From positions 434,001 through 498,000 of the forward strand of contig NZ_LMOP01000001.1 in the NCBI RefSeq assembly GCF_001423585.1: a stretch of 64,000 bases of DNA, given 5' to 3'. Source of the DNA: Xanthomonas sp. Leaf148. GTDB taxonomy: Bacteria > Pseudomonadota > Gammaproteobacteria > Xanthomonadales > Xanthomonadaceae. Made by a program: the position numbers and the translations under genes. Positions 36,906-45,636 of this stretch are shown here, in pieces; positions within the stretch are counted from its first letter, which is position 1, and every line of letters begins with the position of its first letter. The notes below the pieces were generated by a model, which did no database searches, had not been told where the DNA came from, and saw only the letters and a list, made by a program, of their open reading frames with translations.

Positions 36906-37361
36906 GTCAGGCCTGCGTTTTGCGTGCGCCTATCCGTCGCGATGCTGGCGCACTGGCTGCGTAGATGTAGCGCAAGCCAATCGCACTCCGCTGCGGGATA
37001 TCGCCAATGACGAGCATGGTGTTGCTTGTCCGGAAGTGCTGCGCGATCGCTGCAGAGCGTGCAGCGCACGGGCACACTGCTGGCAGTGCTACGCCAGCCC
37101 GCAGTGTTTTTTCCAGCGAACGCATCGGCATCCGTCGATGTGCCTGCGTCGCGGCGACTTCAGCACCTGGCGCATGCCGCCAAGGCGACGCCAAGAGCAG
37201 CTAGCAACCCTACTGCGCTTCCCGCCAGGCAGGCGCGGCGGCTGCGCGGTGCGGCCTGTACTACACGGATAATCGTGCTCATGGCCCGCCGTCCACGCCT
37301 ACCGGACCATTGCTCGCCATGTTTTGGTAGCCGCTCCACGCCGCCTTGCGCGCATCACCGC
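36906..37361. other. Gene-free gap with one dispersed repeat
   Basis: 456 bp between two convergent genes. No frame here has a family signature or ribosome site. The right part is a dispersed repeat (37193-37337); the left part (36906-37190) has several short GC-rich dyads but nothing I can name. Confidence 0.6.
37193..37337. repeat. About 145-bp dispersed element, copy A
   Basis: Shares ordered blocks with 45273-45424: AAGAGCAGCT at the left, CCAGGC-GGCGCGG, GGTGCGGC-TGTAC, CCGTCCAC, TTGCTCGC and GTTTT then GCCGCTC at the right. The ends are imperfect inverted repeats (AGAGCAGCT-GC against GC-GCCGCTC). No ORF inside, so a non-autonomous (MITE-like) element or structured intergenic repeat. 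Confidence 0.6.
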
Positions 37362-37808
37362 TTAAAAAGGCTTGGCCAGCACCAGCCAGATCACGCCGAC
37401 CAGCAGAATCACCGGCACCTCGTTGAACAAGCGCAACGCCCGACCGCTCGGGACCGCACGGCCCTGATCCACGCCCTTCAACCAGCGTCCGGCCACAATG
37501 TAGTGCGCCAGGATCAACGCCACCGCGAACAGCTTGGCGTGCAGCCAGCCGCCGGTCACCATCGTGGGGAAATTTGGAATCACCCGGTAGCCTTGCCACA
37601 GCACCGCGCCCAGCAGCAGCGCCAGACCGAGCATGCTGTGGCCGAACCTGTAGAGGCGGCGGCCCATCAGCACCAGCCGTGCACGCACGGAGGGTTCGCT
37701 GCCGGCTTCGGCGATGTTGACCAGAATGCGCGGCAGGTAGAACACCGCTGCCATCCAGGCGATCACGAACAACAGATGGAAGGTCTTGATCCACAAATAC
37801 AGGGTCAT
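37362..37808 (-). CDS. HemJ/CopD-family membrane protein
   Basis: A 148-aa protein with four transmembrane segments. It begins MTLYLWIKTFHLLFVIAWMA and continues FYLPRILV, with a conserved His in helix 1, the FYLPR box, and later KLFAVALILAHYIVAGRWLKG and FNEVPVILLVGVIWLVL. These fit HemJ (UPF0093), the haem-dependent protoporphyrinogen IX oxidase that replaces HemG/HemY in many proteobacteria, although the wider CopD family is also possible. If HemJ, it performs the penultimate step of haem synthesis. The gene is monocistronic, divergent from the methyltransferase. Confidence 0.75.
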   Translation of the reverse strand: MTLYLWIKTFHLLFVIAWMAAVFYLPRILVNIAEAGSEPSVRARLVLMGRRLYRFGHSMLGLALLLGAVLWQGYRVIPNFPTMVTGGWLHAKLFAVALILAHYIVAGRWLKGVDQGRAVPSGRALRLFNEVPVILLVGVIWLVLAKPF

Positions 37809-37882
37809 GCGCTGGCTCCGCTGGCTCGCGTAGGATGACCCGCATTTTCACCTATCCGCGCACGCGAAAGCAGCTGAGCCCC

Positions 37883-38485
37883 ATGCAGCAGTCAGACGAA
37901 AAACAGTACGACGCCCAGTATTTCCGCCGCTGGTACCGCGATGCCGGGCTGGCCGACCCGGCCCGGCTGCGACGCAAGGTCGCACTCGCCGTCACACAGG
38001 CCGAGTACTACCTGGAGCGGCCGATCCGCAGCGTGCTGGATATCGGCTGCGGCGAAGCTGCCTGGCGTGCCCCCTTGCTGGCGCTGCGGCCCAAGCTCAG
38101 CTATCTGGGCTTCGACAGCAGCGCATACGCCTTGCAGCGCTACGGACGCAGCCGTCAGATCCACCCTGCCCGCTTTGGCGATTTCGCCTGGCTACGTCCC
38201 TGCGCACCGGTGGACCTGCTGATCTGCTCGGACGTGCTGCATTACGTGCCCACGCGCGAATTCAACCAGGGCCTGCCGGGGCTGGCCGACATGTGCGCAG
38301 GCGTGGCGTTTCTGGAGACCTTTGCGCAGGAAGACGCATTCGAAGGCGACCACGACGGCTTCCAACCACGCCCGGCGCGCTGGTATCGCAAACGCTTTGC
38401 CAGCGTCGGCTTCGCCGCGCTGGGTTCGCATTGCTGGTTGTCGCCGCAGTTGGCAGGTGAGGCGTCGGCGCTGGAGCATGGTTGA
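37883..38485 (+). CDS. Class I SAM-dependent methyltransferase
   Basis: A 200-aa cytoplasmic protein. Motif I of the Rossmann SAM site is VLDIGCGEAAWRAPLL (about residues 52-67), the second acidic motif is YLGFDSS, and DLLICSDVLHYV matches motif IV/post-I of methyltransferases. The substrate is unknown. The start at 37883 (MQQSDEKQYDAQYFRRWY) is chosen because ATG 37835 is only 26 bp from the divergent gene start, leaving little room for promoters; the longer form cannot be excluded. Confidence 0.8.
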   Translation: MQQSDEKQYDAQYFRRWYRDAGLADPARLRRKVALAVTQAEYYLERPIRSVLDIGCGEAAWRAPLLALRPKLSYLGFDSSAYALQRYGRSRQIHPARFGDFAWLRPCAPVDLLICSDVLHYVPTREFNQGLPGLADMCAGVAFLETFAQEDAFEGDHDGFQPRPARWYRKRFASVGFAALGSHCWLSPQLAGEASALEHG

Positions 38486-38944
38486 CGCAACGTTGGCTGT
38501 TTGAGGCAATTATCGTGTGTAGCGTCGCTCCGTACCCTCACCAATCTCCCGCAGGGAGAAGGGCTTACTCCTGTCAGACCCGCCGTTACCCTGCGGGCGA
38601 GCGCGATCTTCCAGCCCGGCGAGCTGTTCCTTCTCCCACCGGGAGAAGGTGCCCCGCAGGGGCGGATGAGGGTACGGATTAAGCCACAGAAAGTTGGATG
38701 CACATGTGGCTTCGCCCGTACCCTCACCCACCCCTCTCTAGCAGGGAGACAGAGGCTTACCCTGCCGGCGAACGCGATCTTCAAGCCGTGCGAAGCCGCT
38801 CGAAAGGCCACGACCAGCGGCAGCTAAAGCTGCTTACGCCTGCCCTAGCTTTTGTGACAGCCTCTACCGTCCGGAGCCCCATTAAGGTGCAAATGCGCCA
38901 AACCCGGTATGCTGCGCGGCAGCAAAACCGCACGGATGGGTGGA
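38486..38944. repeat. Repeat-filled gap: CCTCATCCGCCCC-type palindromic elements
   Basis: 459 bp with no gene. One element (about 38530-38676) has terminal inverted repeats CCGTACCCTCA and TGAGGGTACGG and contains CTTCTCCCACCGGGAGAAGG and GCCCCGCAGGGGC palindromes. A degenerate second half-copy starts about 38718 (GTACCCTCACCC, CAGGGAGACAGAGG). The same GCCCCTGCGGGGC and CTTCTCCC-GGGAGAAGG palindromes recur at 58768-59070. The last about 60 bp hold the phaZ promoter, possibly with -10 TATGCT at 38908. Confidence 0.75.
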
Positions 38945-40252
38945 ATGCTTTATCAACTGCATGAGCTGACCCGCAATCTGCTAGCCCCCTGGGTGCATCA
39001 GGCCCAGGCGAACGCCAAGATGTTTTCCGACCCCGACAGTCTGTGGGCCTCGCTTCCCGGCGCCGAACGCATGGCGGCCAGCAATGAGCTGTTCCATCGG
39101 CTGGGCAAGGAATACGAAAAGCCTGCCTGGGCGCTGGACGATGTCGAGGTCGACGGCCACTCGCTGCCGATCATCGAACGCGAGGTGCTGAGCAAGCCGT
39201 TCTGTCGCCTGCTGCGCTTCAAGCGTTTCAGCGACCACGTCGAGCTGATCGGCAAGATGAAGGAGCAACCGGCCGTGCTGGTGGTGGCGCCGTTGTCCGG
39301 CCATCACGCCACGCTGCTGCGCGACACCGTGCGCACGCTGCTGCGCAACCACAAGGTCTATGTGACCGATTGGGTGGACGCGCGCATGGTGCCGCTGGAA
39401 GCCGGTGCGTTCCGGCTCGAGGACTACATCACCTATATCCAGGACTTCATCCGCCATATCGGCGCCGAGCGCCTGCATGTGGTGAGCGTGTGTCAGCCCA
39501 CCGTGCCGGTGTTGGCGGCGGTGTCGTTGATGGCGACCAACGACGAGTCCACGCCGCGCTCGTTGGTGATGATGGGCGGTCCGATCGATGCACGCCGCAG
39601 CCCCACCCAGGTCAATAACCTGGCAACGGAAAACGGCATCGAGTGGTTCCAGAACAACCTGATCCACACCGTGCCGTTCCCGTATCCGGGACATGGCCGC
39701 CAGGTGTATCCAGGCTTTTTGCAGCACGCCGGTTTCCTGTCGATGAACCCCAATCGGCACGTGATGTCGCACTGGGATTTCTACACCGATCTGGTCAAGG
39801 GTGATTTGCAGGATGCGCAGGCGCATCGGCAGTTCTACGATGAGTACAACGCCGTGCTCGACATGCCGGCCGAATACTATCTGGACACGATTCGCGTGGT
39901 GTTTCAGGACTTCTTGCTGCCGCAGGGCAAGTGGAAAGTGGACGGCCAGCTGGTCAAGCCGTCGGCGATCCGCAACACCGCCTTGTTGAGCATCGAGGGC
40001 GAACTCGACGATATCGCCGGCCTCGGCCAGACCGAAGCGGTGCACGATCTGTGCACCGGTATCGATGCGGCGCACCGCCGCCATCTGGTGGTGGAAGGTG
40101 CCGGCCATTACGGCATCTTCAGCGGCCGTCGTTGGCGCGAAGTGGTCTACCCGCAGGTGCGCGAGTTCATTGCGCGCTATGACGCAGACCCGGTCGGCAG
40201 CCGCGACCCGGCCACCGTCACTCCCATCCGCAAACGCGGCAAGCGTGCCTGA
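38945..40252 (+). CDS. phaZ: Intracellular polyhydroxybutyrate depolymerase
   Basis: A 435-aa alpha/beta-hydrolase of the intracellular PHB depolymerase family. It starts MLYQLHELTRNLLAPW and contains the nucleophile motif VVSVCQPTVPVLAAVSLM with Cys183, the same residue number as the catalytic Cys of Ralstonia PhaZ1, and GAGHYGIFSGRRWRE with the catalytic His near the C-terminus. It would degrade amorphous PHB granules. No phaC synthase or phasin is in the window. The ATG at 38945 is chosen over 38909 because it matches the family N-terminus. Closed by a strong terminator. Confidence 0.9.
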   Translation: MLYQLHELTRNLLAPWVHQAQANAKMFSDPDSLWASLPGAERMAASNELFHRLGKEYEKPAWALDDVEVDGHSLPIIEREVLSKPFCRLLRFKRFSDHVELIGKMKEQPAVLVVAPLSGHHATLLRDTVRTLLRNHKVYVTDWVDARMVPLEAGAFRLEDYITYIQDFIRHIGAERLHVVSVCQPTVPVLAAVSLMATNDESTPRSLVMMGGPIDARRSPTQVNNLATENGIEWFQNNLIHTVPFPYPGHGRQVYPGFLQHAGFLSMNPNRHVMSHWDFYTDLVKGDLQDAQAHRQFYDEYNAVLDMPAEYYLDTIRVVFQDFLLPQGKWKVDGQLVKPSAIRNTALLSIEGELDDIAGLGQTEAVHDLCTGIDAAHRRHLVVEGAGHYGIFSGRRWREVVYPQVREFIARYDADPVGSRDPATVTPIRKRGKRA

Positions 40253-40262
40253 TCTGCACAAC

Positions 40263-40295
40263 AAAAAATCCCCGGCATGTCCGGGGATTTTTTTT
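40263..40295 (+). terminator. Terminator after phaZ
   Basis: 13-bp stem AAAAAATCCCCGG (40263-40275) with its complement (40281-40293), CATGT loop and T run. It works bidirectionally and may also serve the minus-strand gene ending at 40385. Confidence 0.93.
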
Positions 40296-40384
40296 ATGCT
40301 GAAAAATCGAGAGGCAATTTAAACCGTGTCATGCAAAGTGCGCTGCGCTAAGGCCACGCGCGTGTTGCACGCCACCCTCGATCA

Positions 40385-41302
40385 TCACGCCTCCGCATCA
40401 CCGCTTTTGACCAGCAGATGCTTGGCCAGCATGCCGTGCAACGTGCCTATCCCGCGTGCCGCATGCAGGGTGACGAACAGCAACAATACCCCCAGTAGAG
40501 ACAACGGCACCACCATCAGCGGCATCACGATCACCTGTCCGTCCCAGGTGATGGACATTCCTTGATCGAAGAACAGCGCCAGCGGCGCAGCAGTGAGCGT
40601 CAACGACACGCTTAGCAGAGTAGTAAACAGCGTGAAGTAGAGACTGCCCAACGGCAGCATCAACACGAAGTACAGCAGCGTGCTCCAGGTCCGCAGGTCG
40701 GTAAACATCGCAGCGATGCGCTGTAGCCAGCCGCCTTGCACGCCCGGATGTTGCGGGCGACGCGGCATGCGCACCCCGAGCAAGGTTTCCACCATGCGTC
40801 CTTCCACCAGCGACAACACGCGCACCGAGCCGAAGAACAGCACCAGCAGCGGCACGCCGATGATCAGGATCAACAGGCCCAGCGACAGGCTGACCCCGGT
40901 GACCACCCAGGTGAAATAGAACACGCCGGTGAGTAGCGACAGCAACATGTAGAACAGTGCGCCATAGGTGCGCGGGTCGGCGGCCACGCCAAAGAACTTG
41001 CCGATCAATGAAGGACGCTTGGGCGGCAGTGGCGGGCGCAGCGCGCGGCTGACCGTGACCTCGGTTTCGCGATAGATCTCGGCCACTTCATCGGGCGCAC
41101 CGTAGCTGGCGGCAACCCCTGCAATGACGTCGGCTTCGCTCTTGCCGCTCTGTTCGGCAAGCTCGGCGCGCAGATATTCTTCGGCATCGTAAAGCGCATC
41201 CTGGATCATCGCCGGGTCGGCACCAACCAGCGCCTGCCGCAGCTGCAGCAGGTAGTCGGCAATGGTGGTCGGCAACGGACGTGTCGGTAAGGTCGTCATC
41301 AT
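40385..41302 (-). CDS. Membrane protein with DUF1700-like N-terminus, PadR partner
   Basis: A 305-aa protein. The N-terminal about 80 residues (IADYLLQLRQALVGAD, ALYDAEEYLRAELAE, YGAPDEVAEIY) form the helical domain typical of DUF1700/HAAS proteins. Then come about four to six transmembrane segments resembling a Sensor-type membrane domain. The gene directly overlaps a PadR regulator by 4 nt, the standard pairing for HAAS/DUF1700 proteins, so it is presumably under PadR control and may sense membrane or envelope stress. The actual signal is unknown. Confidence 0.72.
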   Translation of the reverse strand: MMTTLPTRPLPTTIADYLLQLRQALVGADPAMIQDALYDAEEYLRAELAEQSGKSEADVIAGVAASYGAPDEVAEIYRETEVTVSRALRPPLPPKRPSLIGKFFGVAADPRTYGALFYMLLSLLTGVFYFTWVVTGVSLSLGLLILIIGVPLLVLFFGSVRVLSLVEGRMVETLLGVRMPRRPQHPGVQGGWLQRIAAMFTDLRTWSTLLYFVLMLPLGSLYFTLFTTLLSVSLTLTAAPLALFFDQGMSITWDGQVIVMPLMVVPLSLLGVLLLFVTLHAARGIGTLHGMLAKHLLVKSGDAEA

Positions 41303-41661
41303 GGGTGTGTCCCCTGCAGCACTGAATCAACGGAATCACGGGTGGCGCGCCAGGCGGCGGTCCATTGGCGCAGGCAGTCACGCCCGCTGTCGGTAATGCG
41401 GTAGTAGCGGCGTGGCGGCCCCGATGCGGACGGCTCGATATGGCTGTGCAACAGTCCCGCCCCTTCCAGATTGCGCAACACCGGATACAAGGCGCTCTGC
41501 TTGCCGCTCAGCACGCCTTCCAGATGCTCGAGCCGCTTGGCGATCAGATAGCCGTACAGCGGTTCGTCGGCCTGGGCCAGCACCGCCAGCAAAGCCAGCG
41601 ACACGGTGCCGGCGCTCAGCTCCTTCTGAAATTTGCGTAGGTGGACATCCGGCTCGGTCAT
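41299..41661 (-). CDS. PadR-family transcriptional regulator
   Basis: A 120-aa winged-helix protein: LALLAVLAQADEPLYGYLIAKRLEHLEG, SALYPVLRNLEGAGLL, and the wing RRYYRITDSGRDCL. PadR proteins are ligand- or stress-responsive repressors that bind dyads near their own promoters. ATGA-type coupling with the downstream membrane protein indicates a two-gene operon. Upstream DNA has CTAGGT (41674-41679) inverted as ACCTAG (41700-41705), a candidate operator. Confidence 0.88.
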   Translation of the reverse strand: MTEPDVHLRKFQKELSAGTVSLALLAVLAQADEPLYGYLIAKRLEHLEGVLSGKQSALYPVLRNLEGAGLLHSHIEPSASGPPRRYYRITDSGRDCLRQWTAAWRATRDSVDSVLQGTHP

Positions 41662-42039
41662 CGGTCATCTCCGCTAGGTCGAAGGTGATGCTATGTAGAA
41701 CCTAGCTATAGCGAATGTGCCGGTAGTCATGGGCGGGGAGTGGGGAGTCGGCAGTGAGGAGTCGCAAAGGCCAAGGCCGAGACTTGGTCGGCCAGCCACG
41801 CTTGAGCAATTGTTGGTATCGCAATGAAGTCACCGCATCCCGCATCGGCGCCGTTGCGAATCCCCACTGCCCAATCTCCAATCCCCGCTCCACTAGCGCT
41901 CGCCTGCGCAAACCCTAGTGCGTTCATGAGCTTAGAACCTTTGGGTTACTGCCTTTCTGGCGCGGCTTTACTACAGTCGACGTCCCCCGTGCCGATAAGT
42001 TTCGCTCAGGGGTTTTTCACTTTTCGATGGGGCAACACG
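41662..42039. other. Gap between padR and porin, with repeat pair
   Basis: 378 bp without a gene. It contains the padR control region and a GGGGAGTCGG-type forward array (41731-41757) with its inverted partner (41857-41890). Downstream, CTTTACT near 41967 and a pyrimidine-rich leader precede the porin start. An in-frame reading back to 41824 passes through the repeat and is not believed. Confidence 0.6.
41674..41712 (-). promoter_or_regulatory. Candidate PadR operator/promoter region
   Basis: CTAGGT (41674-41679) and ACCTAG (41700-41705) form a perfect 6-bp inverted repeat spaced by 20 bp, 13 bp upstream of the padR ATG, with several overlapping CTAT/ATAG motifs (CTATGTAG, GCTATAGC). Suggestive of autoregulation; low certainty. 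Confidence 0.35.
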
Positions 42040-43593
42040 ATGCAATTGACACGCTTGGCGCAGCCAGCCATGGCTGAAACTTCTTTTGGAGCCACCCGGC
42101 GCCTGTGCCTTGCGATCGGTTTGGCGCTGCCGGTACTGGGCTTTGCGCAGACACAACCAGCGCCAGCCAATGCCGAACAGACCCAGCCGGAACCCGCCAA
42201 GCCGCCGGTCACCGCCGCGCCCGCCACCGCCAAGGGCTATCCGCTCGAAGCGCAGGGCTGGGGCGCCAAACAGGGCGGCAACATGTGGCAGGTGCGCTGG
42301 GCCGAAGACTGGTCGTATCTGAAGGATCCGTCCAAGCGCAAGAGCCCGTTCGACCCGCTCAAGTACATCCCGCTCAATGCATCGGGCGATGTCTACGTCT
42401 CGCTCAGCAACGAGCTGCGCGTGCGCAGCAATACCATCACCAATCCCGGTCTGATTCCCGGCAGCCATTCGCAACAGCAGTACCTGTTCCGCGCGTTCTT
42501 CGGTGCAGACCTGCATGTGGGCGAGCACTTCCGTTTGTATACGGAACTGGCGCACGGCAGCCTGGATGGACGCAACGAAGGCGCCAAGACCGGCACCCAG
42601 GAAAACAACGCGATCCTGCAACAGGTGTTCTTCGACGTGAAGGGCAACATCGGCGGCGCCGACACCGGCCTGCGTGTCGGCCGTCAGGTGTTCGTCGACG
42701 GCCCGACCACATTGATGGCGCTACGCGACAACACCGATATCTTCGTGACCTTCAACGGTGTGCGCGCCTGGGCCATCGGCGAAAAGACCCGCGTGGATGT
42801 GTTCGATTTCAACTTCAACCTGGATGGCACCGAAGGATTGGGCGACGACCGCATCGACCGCTCGCGGCATTTCCGCGGCGTGGTGGGTGGCTATCGATTG
42901 CCGACCGCCAAGCCGATGTATCTGGAGCCGTTCTTCTACCAGTTCCGCAACGACAATCAGCTCTGGGGCCGCCAGACCGCCGAAGAAAATCGCAACTATT
43001 ACGGCCTGCGGTTGTGGGGCAACGTGGGCAAGCTGCGCACCGATTCGTTCGTGACCGTGCAGCGCGGCAGTTTCGGCGGACGCGACCTGCGCGCCTATAT
43101 GGCCAGCACTTCCAATGCGTGGACGCTGAGCGACAGCGGCTGGAAGCCGCGCCTGGGCTTTCATAGCGAAATCGCCTCCGGCGGCGGCGGCACGTCCGGC
43201 ACCGGCACGCTGCGCAATAACAATTTTCTCTATGGCAACACGATCTACTTCAGCTGGGCCACGTTCTTCGGCCCGGTGAACCTGGTCACTGCCGCGCCGA
43301 CCTTCACGTTCTCACCCACCTCCAAGCTCACCGTGAATTTGGAATGGGAAACCCTGTGGCGCCAGACCACCAGCGATGCGATCTACAACAATCAGGCGCG
43401 CGCCTACGCACGCACCCAGAGCACCGGCGAGCGTCGCATCGGCACCATGCCGCGTATCAACGCCACCTGGAACATCGATCCGAACTGGTCGGTGACCTTC
43501 CGCGCCGAGCACCTGATGGCCGGTCCAGCGCTGGAAAAGGCCGGCTACGGCGATTCGACCTTCGTGATGGGTTGGTTGAACTTCCGCTTCTAA
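42040..43593 (+). CDS. Alginate-export-type outer-membrane porin
   Basis: A 517-aa outer-membrane protein. Signal peptide (about residues 1-39, ending GFAQ), a proline/alanine/glutamine-rich stretch (40-65), then a beta-barrel with alternating amphipathic strands ending NFRF with terminal Phe. The SRHFRGVVGGYR, YLEPFFYQF and NYYGLRLWG stretches resemble the alginate export (AlgE-like) domain family. No alginate biosynthesis genes are nearby, so the substrate is unknown; in related bacteria such proteins can be general anionic-sugar porins. ATG 42040 is chosen for the signal peptide. Confidence 0.75.
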   Translation: MQLTRLAQPAMAETSFGATRRLCLAIGLALPVLGFAQTQPAPANAEQTQPEPAKPPVTAAPATAKGYPLEAQGWGAKQGGNMWQVRWAEDWSYLKDPSKRKSPFDPLKYIPLNASGDVYVSLSNELRVRSNTITNPGLIPGSHSQQQYLFRAFFGADLHVGEHFRLYTELAHGSLDGRNEGAKTGTQENNAILQQVFFDVKGNIGGADTGLRVGRQVFVDGPTTLMALRDNTDIFVTFNGVRAWAIGEKTRVDVFDFNFNLDGTEGLGDDRIDRSRHFRGVVGGYRLPTAKPMYLEPFFYQFRNDNQLWGRQTAEENRNYYGLRLWGNVGKLRTDSFVTVQRGSFGGRDLRAYMASTSNAWTLSDSGWKPRLGFHSEIASGGGGTSGTGTLRNNNFLYGNTIYFSWATFFGPVNLVTAAPTFTFSPTSKLTVNLEWETLWRQTTSDAIYNNQARAYARTQSTGERRIGTMPRINATWNIDPNWSVTFRAEHLMAGPALEKAGYGDSTFVMGWLNFRF

Positions 43594-43671
43594 ACGCGGT
43601 GTTTGGTCAGCGCGCTGCACTGCGCTGACTCGATGTGCCTGCGTTTTGTTTTAAAAAGTCGTTGCTCGATC

Positions 43672-43710
43672 ACATGCCGCGTCCCGCAAGGACGCGGCAT
43701 GTTGGTTTTC
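43672..43710 (+). terminator. Terminator after the porin
   Basis: 13-bp perfect stem ACATGCCGCGTCC (43672-43684) with its complement (43690-43702), CGCAA loop, followed by TGGTTTTC. Moderate U tract. Confidence 0.7.
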
Positions 43711-43818
43711 AGCGCTGGTGTGTCTGATGACCACGCACTCTTTTACCAATCCCCACTGCCCAATCCCAAATACCAGCCTCCCCTGCACCGGACGCGGCCG
43801 AATGCCTACACTACGCAG

Positions 43819-44493
43819 ATGTCTGAATCCCCCACTCCGCACACCCGCCCTTCCCTGCAACGCGTGTTTCTGACCGGGTTGCTCACCCTGCTGCCAGTCT
43901 GGCTGACCTGGGTGGTGGTGAAGTTCGTCTTCTCGCTGCTCTCTGGCATCAGCAGCCCGTGGGTGGTGCCGCTGTCCGGGCGTATCGCCGCCTCGTTTCC
44001 CGATTACCTGGGCTGGATCAAGGCGCTGTGGGTGCAGAACACCATCGCCTTGGTCGCCACGGTGGCGGCGATCCTGTTCGTGGGCATCCTGAGCCGGCGG
44101 GTGATCGGCCAGCGTCTGCTGCGCTGGTTCGAGGCGATCATGCGGCGCATCCCGCTGGCCAGCGTGGTCTACGACAGCGCGCGCAAATTGCTCGACATCC
44201 TGCAGACGCAGCCCGGCAGTACGCAGCGCGTGGTGCTGATCGACTTCCCGCATCGCGATATGAAGTCGGTCGGCCTGGTCACGCGCGTAATCAAGGAGCA
44301 AGGCACCGGCCGCGAGCTGGCGGCGGTGTATGTGCCGACCACGCCCAACCCTACCTCCGGCTATCTGGAAATCGTGCCGGTGGAGCTGCTCACGCCCACC
44401 GACTGGACTGTGGATCAGGCAATGAGTTTCATCATCTCCGGCGGCGCGGTTTCGCCGGAGTCGGTTCCCTTCACCCGTACTGCGGATCGCTGA
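43819..44493 (+). CDS. DUF502-family membrane protein
   Basis: A 224-aa protein with two transmembrane segments (about 15-40 and 70-95) and a soluble C-terminal domain. SLQRVFLTGLLTLLPVWLTWVV, GILSRRVIGQRLL, RIPLASVVYDSARKLLDIL, VLIDFPHRDMKSVGLVT and VYVPTTPNPTSGYLEIVP are typical of DUF502, for which I know no established function. TACACT (43807-43812) ends 6 nt before the ATG, so the mRNA may be leaderless. The next gene, yhhQ, begins 4 nt after its stop. Confidence 0.85.
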   Translation: MSESPTPHTRPSLQRVFLTGLLTLLPVWLTWVVVKFVFSLLSGISSPWVVPLSGRIAASFPDYLGWIKALWVQNTIALVATVAAILFVGILSRRVIGQRLLRWFEAIMRRIPLASVVYDSARKLLDILQTQPGSTQRVVLIDFPHRDMKSVGLVTRVIKEQGTGRELAAVYVPTTPNPTSGYLEIVPVELLTPTDWTVDQAMSFIISGGAVSPESVPFTRTADR

Positions 44494-44497
44494 CGCC

Positions 44498-45274
44498 ATG
44501 ACACACACGCGTACCCTCGACGATCGTGCGGTCCGCCTGTTCATTGCCCTGGCGGCGTTTTTCTGCGTCAACGCGGCGCTGGCCGAGTTCATCGGCGTCA
44601 AGATCTTCGCGCTGGAAGACACGCTCGGCATCGCACCGCTGAACTGGAACCTGTTCGGCCAGACCGGCTCGCTCAGCTTCACCGCCGGCACCTTGTTATG
44701 GCCGGTGGTGTTCATCATGACCGACACCATCAACGAGTTCTTCGGCAGCCGCGGGGTGCGTTTCATCTCGTGGGTGGCGGTGGCGCTGATCGGCTACGGA
44801 TTCGTGTTTGCGTTCGCGGCGATCGCCCTGGCGCCGGCCGGCTGGTGGGTGACCGCAGCACAGAGCCAGGGTGTGCCGGACTATCAGGCTGCATTCGCCG
44901 CGGTGTTCGGGCAGGGCTTGTGGACGATCGGCGGCTCGCTGGTGGCGTTTTTGTTCGGCCAGTTGATCGACGTGTCGGTGTTCCATCGCATCCGCAAGGT
45001 CACCGGCGAAAAACACGTGTGGCTGCGTGCCACCGGCTCCACCGCGGTGTCGCAGTTGGTGGACAGCTTCGTGGTGATCTACATCGCCTTCGTGCTTGGC
45101 CCGCAGCATTGGTCTATCGACCAGTTCCTGGCGGTGAGCACGCTCAACTACATCTACAAGATGGGCTTTGCGATCGCCCTGATTCCGCTGCTGTACGTCG
45201 CGCGTCGCGCCATCAGCGCGTATCTCGGCGCCGATCGCGCCGAGCAGCTGCGCGAAGAAGCCGCTGCAGACTAA
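44498..45274 (+). CDS. yhhQ: Queuosine precursor transporter (YhhQ/VUT family)
   Basis: A 258-aa inner-membrane protein with six transmembrane segments: LFIALAAFFCVNAALAEFIGVKI, the conserved TAGTLLWPVVFIMTDTINEFFG, GSLVAFLFGQLIDVSVFHRIRK, and WLRATGSTAVSQLVDSF. YhhQ imports preQ0/preQ1 for the Q34 tRNA modification. No riboswitch or que gene is adjacent. It lies 4 nt after the DUF502 gene, suggesting an operon of unknown rationale. Confidence 0.88.
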   Translation: MTHTRTLDDRAVRLFIALAAFFCVNAALAEFIGVKIFALEDTLGIAPLNWNLFGQTGSLSFTAGTLLWPVVFIMTDTINEFFGSRGVRFISWVAVALIGYGFVFAFAAIALAPAGWWVTAAQSQGVPDYQAAFAAVFGQGLWTIGGSLVAFLFGQLIDVSVFHRIRKVTGEKHVWLRATGSTAVSQLVDSFVVIYIAFVLGPQHWSIDQFLAVSTLNYIYKMGFAIALIPLLYVARRAISAYLGADRAEQLREEAAAD

Positions 45275-45424
45275 GAGCAGCTCGCAAAACGACCGTACTC
45301 ACCACCAGGCGGGCGCGGCCGGTGTTCGGTTCTCGGTGCGGCATGTACCGTTCGTACACGCCGGTTCCTCCGCACCGTCCACACCGAACTGACGACTGCT
45401 CGCTACGTTTTGTGAGCCGCTCTA
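45273..45424. repeat. About 150-bp dispersed element, copy B
   Basis: Begins within the yhhQ stop codon with AAGAGCAGCTCGCAAAACG and ends ACGTTTTGTGAGCCGCTCT, imperfect terminal inverted repeats of about 18 bp. Internal blocks match copy A at 37193-37337 in order. The rest of the gap to 45636 (GC-rich, no gene) contains nothing I recognise apart from the leader of the DUF885 gene. Confidence 0.65.
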
Positions 45425-45636
45425 AAGGCTGCGCAGCGCCCACCCACTGCCTGCCCAAGGCCAACAGTGCCTGTGGCAGCACGCTGCGCGGTGCGTTATC
45501 GCAGCGCACCATTCCAGCGATGCACTGTGCCTGCCCGTGCCGCATCTGAATTGCATGTGCGCCGCATGCCCCGGATAGCTGGCCGTAACGGTGCGGATCG
45601 GGCAAGCTCCCCGCTCGCTTGTTTCCGGAGCCGGTA

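Noticed and set aside
41824-42039. N-terminal extension of the porin back to 41824
   Set aside because: It reads through the intergenic repeat and would bury the signal peptide; the ATG at 42040 gives a proper one.
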